From contig NZ_JAPUBN010000017.1 of the NCBI RefSeq assembly GCF_026966905.1, positions 265,454 to 329,453 on the forward strand: 64,000 bases of DNA. Direction: 5' to 3'. Within the stretch, counting starts at the first letter, position 1, and the number at the start of each line of letters is the position of its first letter. Positions 38,423-48,209 of this stretch are shown in pieces. A program made the translations under genes and the position numbers. The notes below the pieces were generated by a model. That model searched no databases and had not been told where the DNA came from. It saw only the letters and a program-made list of their open reading frames with translations. This stretch comes from Marinomonas phaeophyticola. Lineage in GTDB: Bacteria > Pseudomonadota > Gammaproteobacteria > Pseudomonadales > Marinomonadaceae.

Positions 38423-39958
38423 ATGACAACAGTGGATTATTTAAAGGGGTTTGGCATCACCCTTACTGAGGCTAGAGACTTTATATTAGCGAACATAAAT
38501 ACTCCCAGCGTTATTTTACAAACTTCAGCCGAGTATGGTGTAACCAATCGCATGCTCGCTGAAATTTATGGAGGTGTGAGCTTACAAGAGGTGATTAATT
38601 TTTTTGACCAAGCCGGGTTAAACAGTCGAGTACTCGATTTAGTAGTAAGCAATGTTGAAATATTTAGCCACCAAGATTTAGACCTTAATACAGACTCAAT
38701 ACAGCCATTAAATAGTACTAATATAAATGCACTAGCGTCTGGAGATTATTGGTCAAACAACACCCTTACTTATAGTTTTAATACATCTTTCCCAGAATAC
38801 TATTATTCCGCACTATCAAGCAGCTATCTATCAACGGGACCTCAGGGCGGATGGCAAGAATTGAGTTTAGCAGCGCAAATGGCCGTAAAAGATGTATTAC
38901 AAGACACCTCCAACTTGACTTTACTTAGCTTTTCAGAAGTAGCATCAACCCAAGGAGACATTAATTTTAATACATTAACATTTTCAGGCAGCACAGATGG
39001 ATTTGCCTATTATCCGTCGGTTTCTCCTATTGGAGGAGAGGTTTTTCTTAACAACGTCTACCAAACAACTGATGACTATAAGGCAGGTGGTACAGCGCTG
39101 AATACCTTAGCTCATGAATTAGGACATGCCTTAGGTTTGAAGCATTCTTTTGAAAAACCAAACTCGTTAGCCAGTAACTTTGAAAATTCAGATTACTCAA
39201 TCATGTCTTATACAGATGTCAGAGAAGTTATACCGATTTTTGACTATAATCCATCAACCTTAGGAATAAACGTCGTATACAGTCAAGATGCGCTAAGAGA
39301 CGCCTTTAGTCTACTTGATGTCGCCGCACTACAAGCTATCTATGGTGTTAATACCACTTATGCAACAGAAGACAATACCTATTCACTGTCATTTGCAGAT
39401 AAAAAATACCTAACAATTTGGGATGCTGGTGGAACAGATACAATCAATGTATCGAACACAAAAGGAAATAGCCATATTGACTTAAGGGCTGGACAGCATT
39501 CTTCTGTCGATATAAGAGATATTGACCAGCAAATAGCAGATACATTAACGTGGCTTGATGATCAACAGGCGCCAGACTTTTCAGATTGGATACATGATGT
39601 TTATAACGATAACGCGGACTCAATTTATACAGGTCAAAATAATCTTTCAATTGCATTTGGCGTTTGGATAGAAAACGTATTAACGGGATCAGGTAATGAT
39701 ATCGTCCGTGACAATGCTGTAAACAACGTGATTAATACGGGATCAGGTAATGATATTATCCAACTATATGATGGTGGTTACGATATAGTGAACGGTGGTG
39801 ATGGTATTGATACTGTCTATGTAGATGAATCTTCATCCGCCGTCAATTACGTTCAATCAAACAACGGTTACACTCTTTTAGGAGAGAACTTTGCAGCCGA
39901 AATCGTAGGGGTCGAGACACTCGTATTTAATGACAACGTTAGTATTATGCTCTCGTAA
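38423..39958 (+). CDS. Serralysin-like zinc metalloprotease (peptidase M10, type I secreted)
   Basis: 511 residues. Zinc motif HELGHALGLKH starting at His231 (H231, E232, H235, H241) and a Met-turn SIMSYT about 25 residues later define the metzincin/serralysin class. The N-terminal 100 residues are an unusual pro-region. The C-terminal third has a reduced RTX part: TGSGNDIVRDNA, TGSGNDIIQL and GGDGIDTVYVD, fewer repeats than in serralysin. There is no signal peptide; export by a type I ABC system is expected, but no such system is next to it. It is a secreted protease whose target is unknown. Confidence 0.9.
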   Translation: MTTVDYLKGFGITLTEARDFILANINTPSVILQTSAEYGVTNRMLAEIYGGVSLQEVINFFDQAGLNSRVLDLVVSNVEIFSHQDLDLNTDSIQPLNSTNINALASGDYWSNNTLTYSFNTSFPEYYYSALSSSYLSTGPQGGWQELSLAAQMAVKDVLQDTSNLTLLSFSEVASTQGDINFNTLTFSGSTDGFAYYPSVSPIGGEVFLNNVYQTTDDYKAGGTALNTLAHELGHALGLKHSFEKPNSLASNFENSDYSIMSYTDVREVIPIFDYNPSTLGINVVYSQDALRDAFSLLDVAALQAIYGVNTTYATEDNTYSLSFADKKYLTIWDAGGTDTINVSNTKGNSHIDLRAGQHSSVDIRDIDQQIADTLTWLDDQQAPDFSDWIHDVYNDNADSIYTGQNNLSIAFGVWIENVLTGSGNDIVRDNAVNNVINTGSGNDIIQLYDGGYDIVNGGDGIDTVYVDESSSAVNYVQSNNGYTLLGENFAAEIVGVETLVFNDNVSIMLS

Positions 39959-39991
39959 AGCAAAAGCCGTAGCAAATTTTTTACTTAATTT

Positions 39992-40031
39992 ATAAAAAGA
40001 CAAGCCACTAAGTAGCCGCTTGTCTTTTTGT
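39992..40031. terminator. Bidirectional intrinsic terminator
   Basis: AAAAAGACAAGC (39994-40005) and GCTTGTCTTTTT (40018-40029) form a perfect 12-bp stem with A/T ends on both sides, between the convergent protease and TRAP permease genes. Confidence 0.88.
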
Positions 40032-40036
40032 ATTTC

Positions 40037-42646
40037 TTATACGGATGTCCCCGCAGTAAAAAGCTCTTTACGCAAGCGCTTCTTCTGAATATAGACAATC
40101 AACATAACGAGCAAGAAAGCAGGTACAAAAAACCATTCTTTATTTGGTCTTGTTGCCTCTACTTGAAATTGAGTGATTTCCCAATCAAAATCTAGCCCCT
40201 GCTGTTCTGCAAATTGACCAAACATCAGGTTATCGATAAATATACGATCGTCTTCCTCTCTGATTTCTAAACCTGCACCTGCTGCCAACCGGTCTTGAGC
40301 ATCACCTTGAAGGTCTAATGGCATAATGACTGTTTTTTCAATCCAACGACCATCTATATTTTCTCCTTCAACCGACACTCTCATGAAATGAAGGTCATCA
40401 TGGTTTTCTATATAAGTTAGCATTTGATTCGCCTGATAAACCTCATAAGGTTCCATTATTTGATCCAACCAAAATCCTGGGCGGAACAAGGTAAACGCAA
40501 CCAAGATCAACAACGCGCTCTCATACCATCGACTACGGACCATAAAATACCCCTGTGTCGCTGCGGCAAAGATCAACATGGCCGCTAAAGACACAAAAAA
40601 CACGATGACACCTTGAATAAAGGTCACATCTATCAGCAATAAGTCCGTATTAAAGATAAACAGAAAGGGTAGTAATGCAGTTCTCATGGAATAGAAAAAG
40701 GCAGTAAAACCGGTCTTAATGGGGTCACCACCCGATACGGCAGCAGCAGCGAAGGAAGCCAACCCTACAGGTGGCGTCACATCCGCCATGATACCAAAAT
40801 AGAAAACGAACATGTGAATAGCCACTAAAGGAACAATCAAACCATTTTGTGAACCTAGCTCCACCACCACACTGGCCATCAAAGAAGAAACGACGATATA
40901 GTTTGCAGTTGTTGGCAGCCCCATTCCAAGTACCAGTGAAATCAAAGCCACCATTAATAACATGATGATTAATACACCACCGGAAACGAGTTCAACAAAT
41001 TCAGCCATCACCTGACCAATTCCAGTTAATGTAACTGTACCTACAATGATACCAGCGGTCGCTGTCGCAACACCGATGCCAATCATATTACGAGCCCCAG
41101 TGTTGAGCCCATCAACCAAGTCTAACAATCCTGCAATAACATGACTTTTGATATTGTCTTGCTGTCTAAACCACGCTTTTAGCGGCTTTTGCGTAATGAG
41201 AATAAACGCCATTAACATACTAGCCCAAAAAGCAGACAAACCAGGGGATTTACGCTCTACCATTAGAAACCAGATCAACAAGACTAAAGGCACTAAGTAA
41301 TATAAACCGGCCTTATAAATGTCACTAAATAGAGGCAAACGTACAATTTCTGTATCCGGGTGATCCATATGTAAATCATCTGATTTTGCAGACAAATACA
41401 ACAATCCAATGTAGCCAAAAACCACCAGCATTAATAACCCGATATTTGCAATATCACCTAACAGCCAACGAATTGCCATAACCACGTAATACAAAGCCCC
41501 GGCAAGAATAAGTAAACTGGCGGTAATAATGCCACTTCTCAGCACTTGCATTTTCCAACCACGAGCAGGTGTCACTCTAGGCAGGCCTTGCATATTGCTT
41601 TTTAGTGCTTCTAAATGAACGATGTATAATAAGGCAATGTAGGAAATCGTCGCGGGCAGAAAAGCATGTTTAACCACTTCAATATAAGAGATACCAACGT
41701 ATTCCACCATCAAGAAAGCAACAGCCCCCATTACTGGCGGCATAATGACACCATTTACGGAAGATGAGACCTCTACCGCGCCGGCTTTTTCTGCACTAAA
41801 ACCTACTTTTTTCATTAGTGGAATCGTAAAAGTGCCAGTTGTAACGACATTCGCTATAGAGGAACCAGAAATCAAACCCGTCATTGCGGACGATAAAACG
41901 GCCGCCTTTGCTGGTCCTCCTCGCATGTGTCCAAGTAACGAAAAAGCCACTTGAATAAAGTAATTGCCAGCACCAGCCTGATTTAATAGCGCACCAAACA
42001 GAACGAACAAAAAGACAAAACCGGAAGAAACCCCTAGAGCAATACCAAAAACACCTTCAGTAGTTAACCACATATGAGTCATGGCTTTTTCTATTGAAGC
42101 GCCTTTCCAACGTAAAATTTCAGGCACATATTCGCTATCACCAAAAAATACATAAGCTAAAAAGAATAAAGCCACCACCACTAATGGGGGGCCAAGACTT
42201 CGACGAGCGGCTTCAAGTGTCAATACGATACCTATCGCCGCCACAATCAGATCTACTGTCGTTGGTAAACCTGGACGCATCGCCAAATCTTCATAAAACA
42301 AAAATAAGTAGGCAGCACAGAAAGCCGCAATGAATGCCAGAATGTAGTCAATATACGGAATACGACTTCTTGGACTTGATTTAAAAGCAGGAAAGGCAAA
42401 AAAGGCCAACGAGACAGCAAATGCTAAATGCAAAGCTCGAGACTCAGTATCATTTAAAAAGCCAATGCCAAATTGAGAAGGCAAAGGAGAACCAATCCAC
42501 AATTGAAACAATGACCAAATAAGCGGTAATGTTAGCAACAAAGCAATCGCAAAACGGCTTTTGGGTTGGCGGTTTCCTGTATCCGCTTCAGCAATAAGAT
42601 CGTCTAAATCTTCTGCTGTTGGGGACCCGTTTGTATTCATAGACAT
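40037..42646 (-). CDS. TRAP transporter fused permease (4TM/12TM), TAXI type
   Basis: 869 residues with roughly 18-20 hydrophobic segments. The small (DctQ-like) and large (DctM-like) permeases are joined. Conserved DctM regions include GSSIANVVTTGTFTIPLMKKVGFSAEKAGAVE and GMGLPTTANYIV, followed by DVTPPVGLASFAAAAVSGGDP. The C-terminus carries an extra soluble segment (about 730-840) and a last membrane helix. With the TAXI binding protein encoded upstream it forms a sodium-driven importer of carboxylates or amino acids. The gap to the binding protein gene is about 195 bases. Confidence 0.93.
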   Translation of the reverse strand: MSMNTNGSPTAEDLDDLIAEADTGNRQPKSRFAIALLLTLPLIWSLFQLWIGSPLPSQFGIGFLNDTESRALHLAFAVSLAFFAFPAFKSSPRSRIPYIDYILAFIAAFCAAYLFLFYEDLAMRPGLPTTVDLIVAAIGIVLTLEAARRSLGPPLVVVALFFLAYVFFGDSEYVPEILRWKGASIEKAMTHMWLTTEGVFGIALGVSSGFVFLFVLFGALLNQAGAGNYFIQVAFSLLGHMRGGPAKAAVLSSAMTGLISGSSIANVVTTGTFTIPLMKKVGFSAEKAGAVEVSSSVNGVIMPPVMGAVAFLMVEYVGISYIEVVKHAFLPATISYIALLYIVHLEALKSNMQGLPRVTPARGWKMQVLRSGIITASLLILAGALYYVVMAIRWLLGDIANIGLLMLVVFGYIGLLYLSAKSDDLHMDHPDTEIVRLPLFSDIYKAGLYYLVPLVLLIWFLMVERKSPGLSAFWASMLMAFILITQKPLKAWFRQQDNIKSHVIAGLLDLVDGLNTGARNMIGIGVATATAGIIVGTVTLTGIGQVMAEFVELVSGGVLIIMLLMVALISLVLGMGLPTTANYIVVSSLMASVVVELGSQNGLIVPLVAIHMFVFYFGIMADVTPPVGLASFAAAAVSGGDPIKTGFTAFFYSMRTALLPFLFIFNTDLLLIDVTFIQGVIVFFVSLAAMLIFAAATQGYFMVRSRWYESALLILVAFTLFRPGFWLDQIMEPYEVYQANQMLTYIENHDDLHFMRVSVEGENIDGRWIEKTVIMPLDLQGDAQDRLAAGAGLEIREEDDRIFIDNLMFGQFAEQQGLDFDWEITQFQVEATRPNKEWFFVPAFLLVMLIVYIQKKRLRKELFTAGTSV

Positions 42647-42840
42647 ACAAGCTCCAGAAACAAAGCATTCTAGTTTATGTACTCAACCTAATGCTTATTT
42701 TAGCAAGCACTACGAAATTGAATACTAAGCAATCGAACACTAAGTAATTAGAATAAAAAGGTAGGGAGTGTTATTTAGAATCAACGAACGACCTAAATGG
42801 CCGTCCGCTTTATAGCTATTGATTTAGGATCAACACAAAC

Positions 42841-43815
42841 TTATTTCAAATACCCTTTTTCACGGTAGTACTTCTCAGCACCTGGATGTAAAGGTGCAAC
42901 CAATGAAGAACTGGCCATTTCTACAGGGTCAAGGTTAGCGAATGCAGGGTGTAAACGTTTGAAAGAAGAAAAATTCTCGAAGACGGCTTTCGTTAATTCA
43001 TACACAACCTTTTCAGACACATCTGAGGAGGTAACCAAGGTAGCTTTTGGACCAAATGTTGGTACATCATTTTCATTACCTGAATACATACCACCTGGAA
43101 TAATAGCGGATGAAAATTCATTGCGTGTCAACATAATGCTTTTGGCCGCATTATCATTCATCGGAATCATGTTAATGTCACAGGTAGTGGTTGCCTCTTG
43201 CGCGGATCCATTAGGTAAGCCTGACAGCCAAATTGTCACATCAAACTTATCATCGCATAAGGCTTGCGCCTGTTCAGATGACTTCAATTCAGCCGCAATC
43301 GCAAAAGTATCTTTTGTCCAACCTTTTTCAGCCATCAAAAGATCCATCATTGAACGGTTACCTGAACCAGGATTACCAATATTTACTCGTTTACCTTGTA
43401 AATCATCAAAGGTTTTAATACCAGAATCTGCCCTAGCCATCATATGAATGGGCTCTGGGTGCAATGAGAAGACCGAACGCAATTTAGGATAAGGTTTGCC
43501 CTCAAATTGTCCGATACCAGCAAGAGCAGCAGCTTGAACATCTGATTGAGCGATACCAAACTCTAATTCTCCAGCACGAATACTGTTGACGTTATAGCCA
43601 GAACCACCTGTCGATTCTACCGAACAGCGAATACCCGTTGTTTTACGCTCTTTATTTAGCATTCGGCAAATGGAACCACCGGCAGGATAATACACACCCG
43701 TTACACCACCAGTTCCAATAGAAACAAACTGTGTGCCTGCCGCGGTTACCAGAGTCGATGCTCCTACAAATGCAGGTACAATTAATGATTTAAGAATTGT
43801 TTTTTTAATGGTCAT
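42841..43815 (-). CDS. TAXI-family TRAP transporter solute-binding protein
   Basis: 324 residues with a signal peptide (about 1-26, ending VTAAG). FVSIGTGGVTGVYYPAGGSICRMLNK is the TAXI N-terminal signature, followed by GGSGYNVNSIRAGELEFGIAQSD and GKRVNIGNPGSGNRSMMD. It binds the substrate in the periplasm for the fused TRAP permease downstream. Its upstream region carries a sigma-54 type promoter, and the divergent neighbours are a kinase and a sigma-54 activator, so expression is probably substrate-induced. Confidence 0.93.
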   Translation of the reverse strand: MTIKKTILKSLIVPAFVGASTLVTAAGTQFVSIGTGGVTGVYYPAGGSICRMLNKERKTTGIRCSVESTGGSGYNVNSIRAGELEFGIAQSDVQAAALAGIGQFEGKPYPKLRSVFSLHPEPIHMMARADSGIKTFDDLQGKRVNIGNPGSGNRSMMDLLMAEKGWTKDTFAIAAELKSSEQAQALCDDKFDVTIWLSGLPNGSAQEATTTCDINMIPMNDNAAKSIMLTRNEFSSAIIPGGMYSGNENDVPTFGPKATLVTSSDVSEKVVYELTKAVFENFSSFKRLHPAFANLDPVEMASSSLVAPLHPGAEKYYREKGYLK

Positions 43816-44181
43816 ATCACCCTCTTTTACATTTTAATATTAATGCTTACAGTTAACTGACATAGCAAGGGGTGTGCCAAGCACCGAAATAACCTTAACC
43901 TAATGAAAAATAACAATTTTATTTAGTATCTTAAAAATTGCTCCAGATTTTTTATAACTTTAGTTATAGCAAGTAACTTTACATAACCTTGTTCAAGACA
44001 TGACTAGTGAAAATCGCATTGATATTACTGAAGAAAACCAGTTCATAACCAAAGCTATATTAATAACAACAACTATAATATAAGTTATACGCCTAATCGG
44101 TTTGCCCCAAATATTTGAATCATTCACGTTAAGTGCTAAGGTACGGCGCTGTTTTCTTCAACAAAGCACAATTCAATTATC
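43816..44181. other. Divergent control region between the TAXI gene and the sensor kinase
   Basis: 366 bases without a gene. Contains the sigma-54 promoter and, about 75 bases upstream of it, the palindrome TATAACT-TT-AGTTATA (43953-43968), a candidate activator-binding site; a related ataagttata lies at about 44080. Putative promoter of the kinase gene not identified. Confidence 0.55.
43863..43881 (-). promoter_or_regulatory. Sigma-54 promoter upstream of the TAXI-TRAP operon
   Basis: On the minus strand TTGGCAC-N5-TTGCTA matches the -24/-12 consensus (GG and GC with correct spacing) 50 bases before the TAXI start. A sigma-54 activator gene lies 2 kb away. Confidence 0.8.
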
Positions 44182-44196
44182 ATGTTAGGCTGCTAT

Positions 44197-45951
44197 ATGA
44201 TCAAAAAACTTTCAGAATCCGGCTTTTATCCTTACTGTTTTTTTCTCATCATATTGATCTTTTCAACTTCAACTCTAGCGAATACTATTGAGCCCGCACC
44301 CCAAGTTTCCTTAAAAGAAAGTGGCCTTTTGATAGCAGAAAACGCGTTATCACAAGGCTTAACCATTAATATTGCCGCCGACAGTAACTATCCTCCCTAC
44401 GAATTTCTTAACGATCAAGGAGAACCTGCTGGCTACAGTGTGGAATTAACCAAAGCGATCGCTCAGGTGATGGGATTTAAAGTCAACATTGTTATGACCG
44501 ATTGGCAAAATGCGTTACGCGGTTTATATAGTGGTGAATTTGATGCACTTCAGAACATCGCCTACTCTGATGAAAGAGCGAAAAGCATTATTTTTTCCCC
44601 TCCTCACTCCATTGCCAACCAAGCCATTTTTGCTCGTACTGAGGATCCAAAAATTCACTCCCTTGAAGCCTTAAAGAATAAGACTGTGCTCGTGCAAAAT
44701 GCCAGTATTATGCATGAGTACCTTATAGCAAAAAACATTGACGCGGTTATCGTCCCGACAAAAACGCATACTGATGCATTAAGGCAATTGTCCGCTGGCA
44801 AATATGATTTTGCACTTGTCGCAAATCTACCTAGTCTCTATTTAAGTAAAGAGTTTAATTTGAATAACATTCAACCCATCTTTAACCCAGTTGATGGGCA
44901 ACGCTTAAGTTATGGGGCTTTAGCAGGAAACGAAGATTTAATCGCTCGTTTCAGTGAAGGCCTCGCGATTTTAAAAAACACGGGCGTGCAACAAAAAATA
45001 TACGATAAGTGGCTAGGTGCACTTGAAAATAAAAAATCTTTACTTAAAACTATTGGGCCCGTTGCTATCTACATACTGGGCTTTTTAGGGTTAATTTTTA
45101 TTGGCATCATTGTCTGGAACAGTATGCTTAGAAAAGAAGTTGAAAAGCGTTCTCAACAACTCAAAGCCCAACAACAACAATTAATTCAAGCGGATAAAAT
45201 GGCGTCTTTAGGTGTTTTAGTTTCAGGAGTGGCTCATGAAATCAATAACCCGACAGGTCTTTTGATTGTCAACTTACCTTTACTAAAATCCGCTTGGGAA
45301 GATGCTTTACCCTATTTAGAACGCCTGCAGGAAAATGAACCCATTTCTCTTGCTGGGTTGTCGTTCGAAAGAATAAAAACAGAAATGCCATATATAATTG
45401 ATGAGATGAACCACAGTACAATCAAAATCAGAGACATTGTTAATGATCTTAAAGATTTTGCTCGTATAGAATCTGAGGACAACAAAAGCCATGTTTCACT
45501 AAATCACTTGGTCTCTACCGCGGTGAGATTGGTCGATACCTCTATACGCAATGCCACAACTCAGTTCGAGCTCAGCCTAGATCCAAAGAATCCTCATATT
45601 TATGCTAATGCCCAACGTATTGAGCAAGTCATCATTAACCTTCTAATCAATGCCTGTGATGCACTTGAGGATACAACGAAACGCATTCGGCTCACCACAT
45701 CCTACTACGAAGACCAACAAAGCGTTATTATGAAATTTGAAGATCAGGGCCATGGCATTAAAGAAGAGCATTTATCTCGGTTAAGTGAACCCTTTTTTAC
45801 AACAAAAAGAGACATTGGTGGTACCGGGCTTGGGCTCTCTGTTTCATCAGGTATTATCGCGTCTCATCATGGTTCGATCAGTTTTAATTCAGCTATAGGC
45901 ATAGGCACAACAGTAACGGTGACCTTGCCAGTAGTACAAACCATTACTTGA
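44197..45951 (+). CDS. Hybrid sensor kinase: periplasmic binding-protein domain plus histidine kinase
   Basis: 584 residues from the ATG at 44197, preferred because TTAGG precedes it; an in-frame ATG at 44182 has no ribosome-binding site. Signal-like N-terminus, then a family 3 solute-binding domain (about 45-270: NIAADSNYPPYEFLNDQGEPAGYSVELTKAI), one membrane helix (about 285-308), a coiled coil, and a DctB/NtrB-type kinase. The His box is GVAHEINNPTG (His352 counted from 44182), the N box LINACDALED, and ATP boxes DQGHGIKEE and GGTGLGLSVS. It senses a small ligand, probably the TRAP substrate, and phosphorylates the activator encoded next. Confidence 0.93.
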   Translation: MIKKLSESGFYPYCFFLIILIFSTSTLANTIEPAPQVSLKESGLLIAENALSQGLTINIAADSNYPPYEFLNDQGEPAGYSVELTKAIAQVMGFKVNIVMTDWQNALRGLYSGEFDALQNIAYSDERAKSIIFSPPHSIANQAIFARTEDPKIHSLEALKNKTVLVQNASIMHEYLIAKNIDAVIVPTKTHTDALRQLSAGKYDFALVANLPSLYLSKEFNLNNIQPIFNPVDGQRLSYGALAGNEDLIARFSEGLAILKNTGVQQKIYDKWLGALENKKSLLKTIGPVAIYILGFLGLIFIGIIVWNSMLRKEVEKRSQQLKAQQQQLIQADKMASLGVLVSGVAHEINNPTGLLIVNLPLLKSAWEDALPYLERLQENEPISLAGLSFERIKTEMPYIIDEMNHSTIKIRDIVNDLKDFARIESEDNKSHVSLNHLVSTAVRLVDTSIRNATTQFELSLDPKNPHIYANAQRIEQVIINLLINACDALEDTTKRIRLTTSYYEDQQSVIMKFEDQGHGIKEEHLSRLSEPFFTTKRDIGGTGLGLSVSSGIIASHHGSISFNSAIGIGTTVTVTLPVVQTIT

Positions 45952-46026
45952 TCTATTATAGAAGCGGATACTCACCCTAGCCATTAATTACAAAGACAAC
46001 AAACTCGCCATTATGAGAGCAACATT

Positions 46027-47439
46027 ATGACCATAGCCGCTCACATCTACCCACAATTTAAAATTTTATTAGTGGATGATGAAATTCCTTTTTTACGCAG
46101 TACATTACTCAGTTTTGAACGACATGGTTTTACCAACTTGGTTTCTTGTTCTCAACCTGAGCAAGTCCCCTCTTTAATGAATGAGCACAATATCGGCTTA
46201 GTTTTGCTTGATCTAACCATGCCTAACGTCTCAGGAAAAGAGTTACTGACTTGGCTTAATGAAGAATACCCTGACGTTTGTGTCATTATTTTAAGTGGCA
46301 TAAATCAGCTAGATACTGCAGTAGAATGCGTGAAACTGGGTGCTTTTGACTATTTTGTTAAAACCTCCGATCCTAGTGAAATTTTAGAAGGTTTAAAAAG
46401 GGCTATACGAACTCAAGAGCTTTCTATTGAAAACCAAGCATTACGCCGCAAAGTACTCTCCAATGACGTATTTTCACCGGAAGCATTTACCCGCTTTGTC
46501 ACAGCGGATGCCAATATGTGGTCCATTTTTCAGTATTTAGAATCCATTGCTACCACCCGTCATCCGGTTTTGATCATGGGTGAAAGCGGTGTAGGAAAAG
46601 AATTAATCGCCCAAGCAACGCATGATTTAAGCCAAAGAAAAGGGCCTCTCATCACGGTAAATATCGCAGGATTAGACGATAATATTTTTGCCGACACTCT
46701 TTTCGGTCATAATAAAGGCGCTTTTACTGGGGCGGATAAAGACCGTTCTGGACTGATAGAGAAAGCCAGTGAAGGCACATTATTTTTGGATGAGATAGGC
46801 GATTTAAGCGCTTCATCACAGGTCAAATTATTAAGACTTTTACAAGAAGGCGAATATTATCCTTTGGGCAGTGATAAACCAAAACGTTCTCAAGCTCGAA
46901 TTATCGTCGCCACTCATCAAAACCTTGAACACTTGCAAATAGAAGGTAAATTTCGAAAGGACCTCTATTATCGATTAAAAATACACATGGTCACCATTCC
47001 TCCACTGAGACATCGCCTCTCAGATTTACCTATATTGATCGAACATTTTATCAAACAAGCCTGTGAAGATATGTCCATTGATACCTTGTCATATGATAAT
47101 TCACTCCCATCACAACTGTCACATTATGCATTTCCAGGAAATACAAGAGAATTAAAATCCTTGATATTTGATGCTGTAAGTCGTTCTCAAAATGGACAGC
47201 TTAATAAATCGGCCTTCAAACATTTATTTGTTCAAGATAGCCTTTTAGAACAACAAGAGCCGGTTGCAATTTTTCCGAACAATACTAGGTTACCGACTCT
47301 TTCGGCATTAGCGGATCAACTAGTAAAAGAAGCCATGAATCGTTCTAACAACAACCAATCAACTGCTTCTCAGATGCTTGGCATTTCTCAACCCGCGTTA
47401 AGTAAGAGACTAAAGAATATGAACAAGACAGGCCGCTAA
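46027..47439 (+). CDS. Sigma-54-dependent response regulator (DctD/NtrC family)
   Basis: 470 residues. Receiver domain with phospho-accepting Asp62 in LVLLDLTMP, then an AAA+ domain with Walker A GESGVGKE, the sigma-54 contacting loop GAFTGA (in NKGAFTGADKD) and Walker B LFLDEIGD, and a C-terminal Fis-type helix-turn-helix (NRSNNNQSTASQMLGISQPALSKRL). All parts needed for activation are present. It lies 75 bases after the kinase gene and should act on the sigma-54 promoter upstream of the TAXI-TRAP operon. Confidence 0.95.
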   Translation: MTIAAHIYPQFKILLVDDEIPFLRSTLLSFERHGFTNLVSCSQPEQVPSLMNEHNIGLVLLDLTMPNVSGKELLTWLNEEYPDVCVIILSGINQLDTAVECVKLGAFDYFVKTSDPSEILEGLKRAIRTQELSIENQALRRKVLSNDVFSPEAFTRFVTADANMWSIFQYLESIATTRHPVLIMGESGVGKELIAQATHDLSQRKGPLITVNIAGLDDNIFADTLFGHNKGAFTGADKDRSGLIEKASEGTLFLDEIGDLSASSQVKLLRLLQEGEYYPLGSDKPKRSQARIIVATHQNLEHLQIEGKFRKDLYYRLKIHMVTIPPLRHRLSDLPILIEHFIKQACEDMSIDTLSYDNSLPSQLSHYAFPGNTRELKSLIFDAVSRSQNGQLNKSAFKHLFVQDSLLEQQEPVAIFPNNTRLPTLSALADQLVKEAMNRSNNNQSTASQMLGISQPALSKRLKNMNKTGR

Positions 47440-47632
47440 GTTCATACTTTGTGACTGGTGATTTAACAGGGCAGTAAGTAATTTTACCTAAACTTCTCTT
47501 GTTAGAGGGAATAAATCTTACCAAGGACGGTGGACAGCCAATTCAAAGAATACCATTGAAAATAACACTCGTATTCGCTCTGTTCCTCCGCTGGCTATCT
47601 AACCAAAGCATCAAGCCTAATTCGGTGTTAAT

Positions 47633-48037
47633 CTAGGCTCCAGTGCTGTGTTCTACGGATAATAACTGACGCAATTTTTTGGGCAAAGAAGATACGACCA
47701 AATCATAAGAATGATCAATTTGTCGCTGCAACTCTCCTTCAGGTAAACTGCCATCAATGAGTATCGTATTCCAATGCTTCTTATTCATATGATAGCCTGG
47801 CATTACACAGCTAAACACCTCTCTTAACTCTAAAGCATGGTTTGGCTCACATTTGATGTTCATTGCCAACTGCCCTTGATACCTCATAAGAAAGCCAAAC
47901 ATTTTGTTACGCACTTTAAATACCATGACTTCGATGCCAAAAGGAAACTCATACACAGCGCCAAGTTTACTTAAAAAGTAGTCCACCCATTCTTCAGATG
48001 CTTTCCCTAAATGCTCTATTGACATTTCTTTCGACAT
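47633..48037 (-). CDS. MmcQ/YjbR-family protein
   Basis: 134 residues, a double-wing DNA-binding-like fold: the conserved core is AVYEFPFGIEVMVFKVRNKMFGFLMR (read as two strands), LAMNIKCEPNHALELREVF and PGYHMNKKHWNTILIDGSLPEGELQRQIDHSYDLV. The function of the family is not established. Single gene, divergent from fdhD. Confidence 0.85.
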   Translation of the reverse strand: MSKEMSIEHLGKASEEWVDYFLSKLGAVYEFPFGIEVMVFKVRNKMFGFLMRYQGQLAMNIKCEPNHALELREVFSCVMPGYHMNKKHWNTILIDGSLPEGELQRQIDHSYDLVVSSLPKKLRQLLSVEHSTGA

Positions 48038-48209
48038 ACAACAACTCTTATAAAATCAAATTAAAGGATAAATCAATTATTATCCAAACACATAAACACA
48101 GACACAATCAACTAAACACTTGAATCATACAGGTCTGGTCAATAACCTATAGACGCATAAAATCCGCTTCAGTAGTATGTCAGATCTATACTATTAGCTA
48201 GGTCAATAT

